DNA from: an uncultured Bacteroidales bacterium
GTDB taxonomy: Bacteria > Bacteroidota > Bacteroidia > Bacteroidales > F082
Direction: 5' to 3'
NCBI GenBank assembly: GCA_947303335.1
Contig: CAMYYB010000003.1
Span: 1 to 64,000 of the forward strand
DNA length: 64,000 nt
Shown here: positions 8,397 to 15,805 of the stretch, in pieces
How the letters are laid out: every line of letters begins with the position of its first letter
Numbering within the stretch: position 1 is the first letter of the stretch
The notes under the pieces: model-generated
The model's input: only the letters and a program-made list of their open reading frames with translations
The model's database searches: none
What the model was told of the DNA's origin: nothing
Translations under genes and position numbers: made by a program

Positions 8397-10679
8397 TCAA
8401 TTTGCTGTTTCGCTTGTTTCCTCGGGTGAATCAATCTCCCAAACCATTTCATGAGTTTCTTCATTGTACTTCATTATTACTGTGTCGCCGGGATTGATTT
8501 GGCCGGAGATAATGAGCTTGGAAAGCGGTCTGCGTATCTCCTTGCGGATGATGCCGAGGATGGGGCGGGCACCATAATGGGCGTTGAAGCCGACCTTGGT
8601 GATGTATTTACGTGCCGTCTCGTCAATCTCCAACTTGATGTTTTGCTCATTAAGAGTCTTCAGCAGATTCTTGATATGAATGTCAAAGATGCGGTCAATC
8701 ATCTCTTCGGTAATCGGCGAGAAGGGTACGATTTCGGTCAGACGGGCCAGGAACTCTGGACGGAACTGGCCTTGCATCACCTCAAGCAACTGGTCGTGGG
8801 TTGGCACCTTGCCTTCACCAAACGACTTGAAGATGTATTCACTACCGATGTTGGAGGTGAAGATGATAAGGGCGTTGGAGAAGTCGCCCACTCGACCTAA
8901 ACGGTCGTGCAGCTTGCCTTCGTCCAGAATCTGCAAGAAGAGGTCGAACACAGAACGGTGGGCTTTCTCAATCTCATCGAACAGCACCACTGAATAAGGA
9001 TGCTGACGAATCTGGTTCACCAACAAACCGCCTTCTTCGTAACCGACGTATCCGGGAGGCGCTCCATACAGCAAGGCCACCGAGTGCTCTTCCTTGTATT
9101 CCGACATGTCGAAACGCAACATGGCGGTCTCGTCATTAAAGAGGAACTCAGCAAGCGACTTGGCCAACTCCGTCTTACCTGTACCCGTAGGCCCGAGGAA
9201 GAAGAAGGAGCCGATGGGCTGTCCTTTTTTATTGAGGCCTGAACGCGACTCGAAGATGGCATCCAAGATGCTCTTGATGGCGTGGTTCTGACCTACAACG
9301 CGATTGTGGAGAATCTCCTCGGCGTTGGACAGTTTCTGTCTTTCCTCCGACTGGATGTTGCCCATAGGAATGCCCGTCATCTTGGAGACCACATCGCGCA
9401 CGGCTTCTTTTTCAAGTTGCTCTTGCTTGGGAGCCTGTTCGTCGGAAAGCGTAGCCATCTCGTTGGCAATCTTCACCGAGGCCATAGCGCGGTCGAGCAA
9501 GTCAAGAGCCGAAGCAGGCAGACGGCGGTCGGGCATATAGCGTTTGGCCAAACGGACAATCTCAGCCGGGACTTCTTCACCGATGGTGAGGTGGTGGTAT
9601 TGCTCATAGCTCTCACGACGCGACTTGATGATGTCGATGGCTTGTGCCTCATTGGGCTCCTCAACGGTGATTTTCTCGAAGTAGGCCGTGAATTCTTTGT
9701 CCTTTTCAATGTCTTTGGTATAGCCGTCGGTGGTGGTGGTGCAGATGATTTGCAGCTGGTTCTTAGACAACAGTTTCTTTATGGCGGGCAACAGTCCGTT
9801 CAACACAGATTGTTTGTCTTCCACACGGTGGAAGTTCTCAATCACCAAGATGGGTTGTGCCATGTTTTGCAAGGACTGTATCACCGTCTTGAAGCGGTCT
9901 TCAATCTCACCTTTATAGCTTACGCCTTGGCTCAAAGCAATCAGGTCGAGTTCGATGGGTTGCAGGTTTTCGAGCGAGGCAGGTACTTTCTTGTCGCGCA
10001 GCCTTTGCAGAATACCGTAGATGAGGCTCGTCTTCCCCACCCCAGTCTCGCCGACAATCAGCACATTGGCCCTGTCCTTGCGAGCCAGCACCTCGATGAG
10101 GGAGAGTATCTCTGCGTCAAAGCCGATGACCTCTGTCTCGGGCAACTCGTCCATCATCATGATGCAGTAGTCGGAGCTACCTGTGTCGGCAGCGGAAGAC
10201 ATATTATTAATATAGGTGGGCTGCTTTTTAGGGGCAGGTCCGTCGCCTTGCAGGGTCTTCAATATCTTGTCGGCCTGCAAAGGAAAGGTCTTCAGTTGCT
10301 CGTAGGTGAAGCCGATGCCCGGAGTGGCCAATGAGGCTAATAGGCAAGCTCCGTTAATCTCGTCCAAACCGTATTTCTCGCTGATTTCGATAGCTTCTTT
10401 GACAACGTTTTGTGCATCGTGCGACAGTTCGATGCCCTTCATCGCGTAAGGCGACTTCTCACATTGCTGCATCCGCATGTCGGCCCAGTCGACGAGGTAG
10501 TAGTAATCCTCGTCGAGGGTGTTCTCTATGAAATCGACCAATCCCGCACTTTTATGCAGCAATGCCCTCAGCAGGTGCGCCGGCTCAATCTTAGGCGACT
10601 TGTTGTCGTTGGCAAAAGACTGCGCAATGTGCGGCAGGTCGAAGGGAAGATTCTCTAACCGTTGTACGTATTTATCCAT
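8397..10679 (-). CDS. tssH: T6SS sheath-recycling AAA+ ATPase ClpV/TssH
   Basis: 760 residues, with two AAA+ modules. The N-domain is residues 1-145. Walker A motifs are GETGVGKT near 209 and GPTGTGKT near 494; the second module has the ClpB/ClpV-type VVLFDEIEKAH Walker B, an IIFTSNIGS sensor and the C-terminal GARPILGIIRKEI block. The middle region is short, as in Bacteroidetes TssH rather than ClpB. It unfolds contracted TssB/TssC sheaths in the cytoplasm. First structural gene of the T6SS operon, 16 nt downstream of the UpxY-like gene. Confidence 0.94.
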   Translation of the reverse strand: MDKYVQRLENLPFDLPHIAQSFANDNKSPKIEPAHLLRALLHKSAGLVDFIENTLDEDYYYLVDWADMRMQQCEKSPYAMKGIELSHDAQNVVKEAIEISEKYGLDEINGACLLASLATPGIGFTYEQLKTFPLQADKILKTLQGDGPAPKKQPTYINNMSSAADTGSSDYCIMMMDELPETEVIGFDAEILSLIEVLARKDRANVLIVGETGVGKTSLIYGILQRLRDKKVPASLENLQPIELDLIALSQGVSYKGEIEDRFKTVIQSLQNMAQPILVIENFHRVEDKQSVLNGLLPAIKKLLSKNQLQIICTTTTDGYTKDIEKDKEFTAYFEKITVEEPNEAQAIDIIKSRRESYEQYHHLTIGEEVPAEIVRLAKRYMPDRRLPASALDLLDRAMASVKIANEMATLSDEQAPKQEQLEKEAVRDVVSKMTGIPMGNIQSEERQKLSNAEEILHNRVVGQNHAIKSILDAIFESRSGLNKKGQPIGSFFFLGPTGTGKTELAKSLAEFLFNDETAMLRFDMSEYKEEHSVALLYGAPPGYVGYEEGGLLVNQIRQHPYSVVLFDEIEKAHRSVFDLFLQILDEGKLHDRLGRVGDFSNALIIFTSNIGSEYIFKSFGEGKVPTHDQLLEVMQGQFRPEFLARLTEIVPFSPITEEMIDRIFDIHIKNLLKTLNEQNIKLEIDETARKYITKVGFNAHYGARPILGIIRKEIRRPLSKLIISGQINPGDTVIMKYNEETHEMVWEIDSPEETSETAN

Positions 10680-10695
10680 AGTAGGTAATTTGAAA

Positions 10696-11229
10696 TTATA
10701 TCAGCGACAGTTGGCTGGCAGGCACAAAAGCTATGGCCACAGCTGCCACGCCTTCCAGTTGAACCACTACCCGCTTGTTCTTGTTAATCCTTTTGATAAC
10801 GCCTTCCACTCCAGCGAAGAATCCCTCATTGACCTTCACACGCTGGCCTACCTTATTGATGAACGCATTGTTGTCAAGAAACATCACACGGTCATCCTGC
10901 ACCGAGGCCACACGCATGAAGTTGTCCATCTGCATGTCGGGGACTTGCAATATTTCACCCTTGGACTCACCTGACACAGACTTTTTCATCATATATCGCA
11001 TCGGGGCAAACTCCTCGCGGCACATCTTCAGACGGGTCAGGAATTCCTGGGTAGAACGGACAAAAATCAAATTGTGGATGGCAGGTGAAAGCACACGCTT
11101 CTTTCCTCCCGTTTTGGCTTCCACCAGCTCATAATGCATGGGAAGGAAACACTCAACGCCCAGCTCATCAAGCAAGGCTTTGATTTTCATTTCCCTATGA
11201 TAGGTGACGCGCATGGGAAACCAACGCAC
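10696..11229 (-). CDS. UpxY-family (NusG-like) transcription antiterminator
   Basis: 177 residues. N-terminal NGN-like domain (RWFPMRVTYHREMKIKALLD, then FLPMHYEL and PAIHNLIFV) and C-terminal KOW domain (VGQRVKVNEGFFAGVEGVIKRINKNKRV, about 130-160). This is the UpxY type known at the head of Bacteroides capsule operons, where it lets RNA polymerase read through its own 5' leader. The conserved W is at residue 3 if the GTG at 11227-11229 is used; ATG at 11212-11214 would cut the domain. No in-frame ATG exists upstream before the stop at 11332-11334. Placement as first gene of a T6SS operon is unusual. Confidence 0.87.
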   Translation of the reverse strand: MRWFPMRVTYHREMKIKALLDELGVECFLPMHYELVEAKTGGKKRVLSPAIHNLIFVRSTQEFLTRLKMCREEFAPMRYMMKKSVSGESKGEILQVPDMQMDNFMRVASVQDDRVMFLDNNAFINKVGQRVKVNEGFFAGVEGVIKRINKNKRVVVQLEGVAAVAIAFVPASQLSLI

Positions 11230-11265
11230 ATCTTCACTAACTGACTGATTTACAGTATTATAACT

Positions 11266-11284
11266 GGGGGGGGGGGGGGGGGGG
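11266..11284. repeat. 19-nt homopolymer (G on plus, C in the upxY leader)
   Basis: Uninterrupted run of 19 G on the plus strand, so 19 C in the transcript leading to the UpxY-like gene, 37-55 nt upstream of its GTG. It lies downstream of the predicted promoter, within the 5' leader. It may be length-variable in the population. Poly-G can also be a base-calling artefact of two-colour sequencing, so the exact length is uncertain. Confidence 0.85.
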
Positions 11285-11427
11285 TAAAGGTGAGGGTCAC
11301 CCCACCGTTTTAAGTTATTCCAAAAGTGGTTTCATTATTAAGAAATCTGTTCATATAGTGCTGATTTCCAGCTACGTTGATGAAACGGATTAGGCTATCG
11401 CCGCATAAAACACAACGAATAACGCTG

Positions 11428-11458
11428 CAAAAATAAATAATTTTGAAAAGCGAGCAAA
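11428..11458 (-). promoter_or_regulatory. Bacteroides-type promoter of the UpxY-T6SS operon
   Basis: On the minus strand TTTG (plus 11455-11458), a spacer of exactly 19 nt, and TATTTTTG (plus 11428-11435) match the sigma-ABfr consensus TTTG-N19-21-TAnnTTTG without a mismatch. The predicted start near 11421 gives a leader of about 190 nt before the UpxY-like gene, which includes the poly-C tract. Confidence 0.75.
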
Positions 11459-11546
11459 ATTTAAACAAAATATTTTCGCAGCTCGAATGCCTAATTGAGA
11501 ATGAAAAAAATTCATGAATCCCACTCGCGGTCTGCCTCCCCCTCCT

Positions 11547-11589
11547 GTTCATAACCCTGTTGATAAGTTGTTCACAACCCTGTTGATAA
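11547..11589. repeat. two direct repeats with TTATCAACA boxes
   Basis: Two 20-nt direct repeats (11547-11566 and 11570-11589) differ at one position. Each contains TGTTGATAA, whose complement TTATCAACA is one or two bases from the DnaA-box consensus TTATCCACA. They lie about 100 nt upstream of the plus-strand island, which encodes a DnaA-domain-IV-like protein. Confidence 0.6.
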
Positions 11590-11673
11590 TTTTTCACAAA
11601 ACAGGACATTGAATATTCCAAACTAAATTCCTATATTTGTCGCGTTTGTGGGAGGGATGATGTCCCTTTTAAC

Positions 11674-12642
11674 ATGGGATTAACAATGTTCGGGAGCAGA
11701 TTGTATGGAGCCGTGTCTACCATCAGACTCATATCACCCAATGCGACCGGCAAGGTTCGGCAAGGACGACCTGGACAGCGTCCCGACACCCCTTTCTTCA
11801 ATCCTCCATCGTCGACCGACGACGAGGAAAGGCTGAATTTCAAGCTAACAGAACGAATAAGAGATGCGGAACGCATCATGGCGCTGACTGGCCCAGACGA
11901 ACCCAAGAAATGGAAAGGCATCAGAGGCCTGTTGAAAAAGATGCGCAACGAATTCCCTTATCTGATCGATGACAGCACTTGGCTGGAACTCAGGTTCGAG
12001 AAGACCGTCGGCGGCGTGACGGATAAGGCACGGGGATTTCTCAACTTCAGCCAGTTCATCGAGGTCAAGGACTCCGCAGCCACCATCGACAAGCACCACC
12101 AGTACATCGTCACCCAAGGCTGGCGCGTCGTGAGCGGCGACAATGAGCGCGAGACCCTTCGTGCCGAGGACCTGCTGCTGATGCTCTATACCGCCCTCAG
12201 GTATGAGCTGGAAGACCACGAGAACTTCGAATCCTATTTTGTGGATGACGACGAATCAGAGGAACCCGCCGCCAACGTGATACCTATGCCCCACTTCGGC
12301 TTTGAAAATGGCGAAAGGGAGCAGGAACGCTGGGAGACTGCTTACAAAGTTCTGACTAACGAGGGCTTTATCAGGCGCAACGAAGTCGGCTGCAACAACT
12401 GGGTCTATATCTGTTGCGGCGAAAAGACGCCCCCAAAAGGCCCCATTGTGTGGTACGGAAGCACTGCTTCTTTGGCGTATCTCGTAAGGGAGCATCTTCA
12501 GGGCCAATGGGATAAGGCCAAGGAAATTTTTTGCCTTGACAAGGGCAAACCTTTCCCTGCTTCTTTCAAAACGACCCACAAACCCATCGATAAAGTGGCA
12601 AAACGCATCGACCGGGCCTTCCCGGCCACTAATTCCCACTAA
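11674..12642 (+). CDS. hypothetical protein, first gene of the plus-strand island
   Basis: 322-residue cytoplasmic protein. I do not recognise the family with certainty. The N-terminal 60 residues are basic and Gly/Pro-rich; a central acidic segment (YELEDHENFESYFVDDDESEEPAAN, split by loops) precedes a C-terminal part with PIVWYGSTASLAYLVREHL near 260, similar in pattern to the winged 'W-x-G-S-x-x-x-L-x-x-L' segment of RteC-like proteins from Bacteroides mobile elements. This resemblance is only a pattern, not a homology call. Start: the ATG at 11674 is used; the next in-frame ATG is at residue 5. Followed by an iteron region. Confidence 0.7.
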   Translation: MGLTMFGSRLYGAVSTIRLISPNATGKVRQGRPGQRPDTPFFNPPSSTDDEERLNFKLTERIRDAERIMALTGPDEPKKWKGIRGLLKKMRNEFPYLIDDSTWLELRFEKTVGGVTDKARGFLNFSQFIEVKDSAATIDKHHQYIVTQGWRVVSGDNERETLRAEDLLLMLYTALRYELEDHENFESYFVDDDESEEPAANVIPMPHFGFENGEREQERWETAYKVLTNEGFIRRNEVGCNNWVYICCGEKTPPKGPIVWYGSTASLAYLVREHLQGQWDKAKEIFCLDKGKPFPASFKTTHKPIDKVAKRIDRAFPATNSH

Positions 12643-12677
12643 CCTCTTCAAAAATTTTTCATGAAGGTCTCAAACCG

Positions 12678-12756
12678 TCCACTACATTTCCACTAAAATT
12701 CCACTAAATATCCACTAAATATCAGCTAAATGCTAATTAGTGGTTTTTTAGCTGAT
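12678..12756. repeat. iteron-like CCACTAAAT array with hairpin
   Basis: Four tandem near-copies of an 11-nt unit with core CCACTAAA (about 12678-12720), then ATCAGCTAAA (12721-12730) whose inverse TTTAGCTGAT is at 12747-12756, enclosing an inverted CCACTAA at 12737-12743. The array lies just upstream of the DnaA-IV-like gene. The layout resembles plasmid or phage iterons, or operator repeats. Confidence 0.75.
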
Positions 12757-12802
12757 TTTCAGCGTTTTAAATGCTGATTTTTGCCGCAAATTCTTACGGA
12801 AA

Positions 12803-13219
12803 ATGAAAGCAAGACAAGACCTGAAAAACACCCTGTCAGCCCTCGCACAAGGCTTGGGCGTAACGAAAAAGGACCTCCTCTCCCACTGTCGCAAGGTCGA
12901 GCTGGTGGACGCCCGCTCGATGATTGTCGCCGTGCTGATGGAACACGCCCACCTGCGCCAGCAGGACGTGGCCCCGCTGCTTGACATCACCCAATCTGCC
13001 GTGAGCTGGCTTCTCATCCGCCACCGACTCATGATGAAGCACCCGGGCGGCAACCCCGACTACCAGAAACGCTTTGCCGAGTTTGTGATGAAAGCCCTCA
13101 CCCCCCTGCCCCCCTCTCCCAAAGGCGAGGGGGACGCGAAGCGACGCAAAGACTCTGCGTCCGGCAGGCATCCCTCTCCACCATGGAGAGGGGCCGGGGG
13201 TGAGGTCAAAAAAAACTGA
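12803..13219 (+). CDS. DnaA domain IV-like DNA-binding protein
   Basis: 138 residues. Residues about 22-75 (KKDLLSHCRKVELVDARSMI followed by AVLMEHAHLRQQDVAPLLDI and a TQSAVSWLLIRHR end) follow the DnaA C-terminal domain IV layout: basic helix, an ELVDAR helix corresponding to 'r-e-x-v-x-A-R', then a helix-turn-helix. There is no AAA+ domain. The C-terminal 35 residues (from about 100) are encoded by an inserted dispersed repeat and are probably not functional. It should bind DNA, plausibly the iterons immediately upstream. Its native C-terminus may be missing. Confidence 0.75.
   Translation: MKARQDLKNTLSALAQGLGVTKKDLLSHCRKVELVDARSMIVAVLMEHAHLRQQDVAPLLDITQSAVSWLLIRHRLMMKHPGGNPDYQKRFAEFVMKALTPLPPSPKGEGDAKRRKDSASGRHPSPPWRGAGGEVKKN
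13098..13205. repeat. dispersed inverted-repeat element inside a gene
   Basis: A G/C-rich composite element: arms CCTCACCCCCCTGCCCCCCT (from 13098) and its near-complement ending GGGGGTGAGG (to 13205), with an internal perfect 9-bp hairpin CCCTCTCCA/TGGAGAGGG at 13172-13180 and 13184-13192. It is in frame with, and supplies the tail of, the DnaA-IV-like protein. Confidence 0.7.
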
Positions 13220-13267
13220 CGATCCGGATCAATAATCAATAATTTATTAACCATTAAAAGTACCACA

Positions 13268-13489
13268 ATGAAACAACATTTGAAAATCGGAGAGTACTCC
13301 GTCTACGACAAAAAGACCTTCCGCTGCAAGGCCGACAACCACAGCCAAAAGAAACGCTGCCTCCTCTGCGACTTGCGCGACTACAACCTGTGCCCCTACG
13401 TGGCCTGCCAGCCCGATGAGCGCGACGACCACAAGGCCGTCATCTTCAAGCTGACCAGAAAATACAAAAAGGAGCAAGGCAATGGATGA
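13268..13489 (+). CDS. small Cys/His-rich protein
   Basis: 73 residues with six Cys: FRCKADN, RCLLCDL and LCPYVACQP, plus a conserved-looking basic C-terminus, consistent with a small zinc-binding fold. The stop overlaps the start of the RecA-fold ATPase gene (ATG at 13482), so it is translationally coupled to it and probably works with it. Family not recognised; function unknown. Confidence 0.75.
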   Translation: MKQHLKIGEYSVYDKKTFRCKADNHSQKKRCLLCDLRDYNLCPYVACQPDERDDHKAVIFKLTRKYKKEQGNG

Positions 13490-14468
13490 CGAGCGCGACT
13501 ATGCCGCCATGATAGGCGACGAACTGGCCAACGCCGACGCGATGCGCGACAGCACCCCCGAAACAGTGGGGGTGCTCCGCATCAAGACGGCCAACGAGAC
13601 CCTCAGCGAGGCGCAACGCCGACCCGACCCTACTCCCCTGTGGCTGTCCCTCTGGTATGAAGGCGAGGTGTGCTGCCTCTTCGCCGACAGCAACCTCGGC
13701 AAGTCCATCTATGCCGTGCAGATTGGCGAGGTCATCGCCTACACACAAAAAGTGCTGTACTTCGACTTCGAGCTGTCCGACAAGCAGTTCCAACTGCGCT
13801 ACACGGATGAACAAGACCATCTGTACCAGTTTTCCAACAACTTCTATCGGGTCGAGATTGACAGAGAATCGTTGGACGTGGCCAACTTCGAGGACCTCCT
13901 GATCAACAACATCGAAGCGGCGGCGCTGCAATACGGGGCAAAGGTATTGATTATCGACAACCTGACCTGGCTGTGCTGCAACAGCGAACAAGGCGAAGAT
14001 GCCGGACAGTTCATGAAACGCCTGATGGCCCTCAAGAAGAAGCACGACCTCTCGCTGCTCATCATCGCCCACACACCCAAACGCAACCTGTCGAGTCCCA
14101 TCACCGCCAACGACTTGGCTGGCAGCAAGAAGCTGTACAATTTTTTCGACAGCTGCTTCGCCATCGGACAGAGCGCGAAGGACAGCGGACTGCGCTACAT
14201 CAAGCAGATGAAGAACCGTCACGGCGAGTTCGTCTACGACGCCGAGAACGTCATCGTGTGCCAGATCGAGAAAATCGAAGCCTTCCTTCAGTTCACGACG
14301 ATTGGATACGCGACAGAGCGGGAGCACCTGAGGCGTCCCACCGAGAACGATGTGTCCCAGGACATCATTTCAGTCAAGGAATTGAATCAACAGGGACTAT
14401 CCGTAAGAGAAATCGCTAAACAATTGAATATGAGCAAATCTAAAGTCCATAGAATACTGAAATGCTGA
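13482..14468 (+). CDS. RepA/RadA-like RecA-fold ATPase with C-terminal HTH
   Basis: 328 residues. Walker A FADSNLGKS near 66-74, Walker B KVLIIDNLTWL near 154-164, and IIAHTPKR near 196, the layout of AAA_25 (RepA-type hexameric helicase/RadA-like) proteins. The C-terminal 40 residues contain VKELNQQGLSVREIAKQLN plus MSKSKVHRILK, a Fis/Hin-type helix-turn-helix. It probably acts as a DNA-loading helicase or motor in element replication. Encoded between the Cys-rich protein and a TOPRIM-like protein, across an iteron-like hairpin. Confidence 0.8.
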   Translation: MDDERDYAAMIGDELANADAMRDSTPETVGVLRIKTANETLSEAQRRPDPTPLWLSLWYEGEVCCLFADSNLGKSIYAVQIGEVIAYTQKVLYFDFELSDKQFQLRYTDEQDHLYQFSNNFYRVEIDRESLDVANFEDLLINNIEAAALQYGAKVLIIDNLTWLCCNSEQGEDAGQFMKRLMALKKKHDLSLLIIAHTPKRNLSSPITANDLAGSKKLYNFFDSCFAIGQSAKDSGLRYIKQMKNRHGEFVYDAENVIVCQIEKIEAFLQFTTIGYATEREHLRRPTENDVSQDIISVKELNQQGLSVREIAKQLNMSKSKVHRILKC

Positions 14469-14480
14469 CGCGGCCTTAGT

Positions 14481-14572
14481 GTCCCGCTCTGTCCCACACT
14501 GTCCCACTGTCCCTTATAGGGACAGGTGGGACACTTGGGACACCTGGGACACTTGGGACACTTTGGGACACC
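14481..14572. repeat. TGTCCCA/TGGGACA inverted tandem repeat array
   Basis: Four copies of TGTCCC-type units are followed by five TGGGACA units in the opposite sense, centred on CTGTCCC-TTATA-GGGACAG (14507-14525). The stem can be extended through 14501-14532 with a one-base bulge. The array fills the gap between the RecA-fold ATPase and the DUF6371 gene. Confidence 0.85.
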
Positions 14573-14587
14573 AAATCATCAAACATC

Positions 14588-15556
14588 ATGTATCATCTAC
14601 AGAAATACCGCACCAAAGCCTCACGCCACGAGTGTCCGAACTGCCACGACCGGCATTCGTTCACCTACTACGTTGACGAAAACGAGGAACCACTTGACCC
14701 CATCTGCGGCCGCTGCAACCATGAGACCCGATGCAAATATCACTACACGCCGAAACAATACTTTCAGAACCACCCCGTTGACCGCAAGGCGAAGCGGCCT
14801 TTCATCCCTAAGATGCAGCTCATCACCAAGCCGCCACAGCCGCTATGTACCCTACCCTTCAGCTATGTGAGGCAGTCGGCGAGCTACAACAGCACCTTCG
14901 TCCGCTTTCTCTGCGGCCTGTTCGACAAAGGCAGACTCGACTGCCCTACCGTCAGACGGCTCGGCGAGCTGTATGCCCTCGGCGCCACCAAGGAAAGGGA
15001 GGTCATCTTCTGGCAAATCGACGTGAAAGGTCGCGTCAGGAGCGGCAAAATCATGCGGTACGGCGAGGACGGGCATAGGGTCAAAACGGGTGGCGGCACG
15101 GACTGGATCCACTCCAAGCTGATGAAAACCGGTCTGTTGCCTGCCGACTGGCAGCTGACGCAATGCCTCTTCGGCGAGCATTTGCTCAACTGGTCGACCA
15201 ACCGCGACAAGGTGGTGGCCCTCGTGGAGAGCGAGAAATCAGCCCTCATCGGTGCCGCCTGCTTCCCCGACTACGTCTGGTTGGCCACAGGAGGCAAGTC
15301 GCAACTCGCCTCCGACAAGATGAAGGTGCTGTCGGGCAGGACGGTAATCATGTTTCCCGACGTGGACGGCTACCACGACTGGAAGGAAAAAGCCAAGGAG
15401 CTCATCTACTGCAAGGTGACCGTATCGGATATCCTTGAGCGAAACGCCACCGACGACGAACGCAACGCCAAAATCGACATCGCCGACTGGCTCGTCAAAC
15501 AGCTGCAGGACAGGGACACGAAAATAGCGTCTAACATTGACTTCAATTCCGCGTAA
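14588..15556 (+). CDS. zinc-ribbon/TOPRIM-like DUF6371 protein
   Basis: 322 residues. N-terminal zinc ribbon with CPNCH (16-20) and CGRCN (about 40-44) next to a YTPKQYFQNHP segment, then a C-terminal region with VALVESEKSALIGA near 210 and a VIMFPDVDGYHDW block near 255, matching the acidic motifs of TOPRIM-like folds. This arrangement fits the DUF6371/CHC2-primase-like family found in Bacteroidetes phages and elements. It may act as a primase or DNA-binding partner of the preceding helicase-like protein. The catalytic function is inferred, not shown. Confidence 0.75.
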   Translation: MYHLQKYRTKASRHECPNCHDRHSFTYYVDENEEPLDPICGRCNHETRCKYHYTPKQYFQNHPVDRKAKRPFIPKMQLITKPPQPLCTLPFSYVRQSASYNSTFVRFLCGLFDKGRLDCPTVRRLGELYALGATKEREVIFWQIDVKGRVRSGKIMRYGEDGHRVKTGGGTDWIHSKLMKTGLLPADWQLTQCLFGEHLLNWSTNRDKVVALVESEKSALIGAACFPDYVWLATGGKSQLASDKMKVLSGRTVIMFPDVDGYHDWKEKAKELIYCKVTVSDILERNATDDERNAKIDIADWLVKQLQDRDTKIASNIDFNSA

Positions 15557-15578
15557 CAATGACTCCAACACCTTCCAA

Positions 15579-15632
15579 CTTTGACACTCCTTTGATACAA
15601 CCTTGACTCACCTTTGACTTACCTTTGACTTA
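15579..15632. repeat. CCTTTGACTTA direct repeat array
   Basis: Five imperfect direct copies of a C(C)TTTGAC core at about 15579, 15590, 15601, 15611 and 15622; the last two are identical over 11 nt (15611-15621 and 15622-15632). They lie in the 249-nt gap between the DUF6371 gene and the next gene. Confidence 0.75.
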
Positions 15633-15715
15633 GCCCTAACGCCCAAAAAAACGTCATCGCGGAAAAAAGTTATTTGTACAAATAACTAATTGTCAGCTGT
15701 TTGAAATAAAGTTCG

Positions 15716-15723
15716 TATCTTTG
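15716..15723 (+). promoter_or_regulatory. Bacteroides -7 promoter element
   Basis: TATCTTTG matches TAnnTTTG, 82 nt upstream of the ATG at 15806. No TTTG occurs at 19-21 nt spacing (one is at 12 nt), so only the -7 box is supported. Confidence 0.45.
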
Positions 15724-15805
15724 CATCGTCTTAAGACAAGGACCAAAAACCAAAATTACCAAACCAATTAACCTAATTCATTAACCAACCAAAAACCTTA
15801 AAACC

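Noticed and set aside
9282-10334. Plus-strand open frame of 350 codons opposite clpV
   Set aside because: The minus strand codes for clear AAA+ motifs; the antisense translation has no recognisable features.
11230-11334. Poly-C tract as a translational phase switch for the UpxY-like gene
   Set aside because: The frame through the tract is open but contains no start codon up to the stop at 11332-11334; the other two frames stop shortly before the tract, leaving only one weak GTG.
11310-11621. Minus-strand open frame of 103 codons upstream of the UpxY-like gene
   Set aside because: It spans the perfect promoter at 11428-11458, has an unusual composition, and ends before the poly-C tract; a leader peptide is not supported.
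14481-14572. Rho-independent terminator after the RecA-fold ATPase
   Set aside because: There is a hairpin but no U-run on either side, and the tandem units point to an operator or iteron array.
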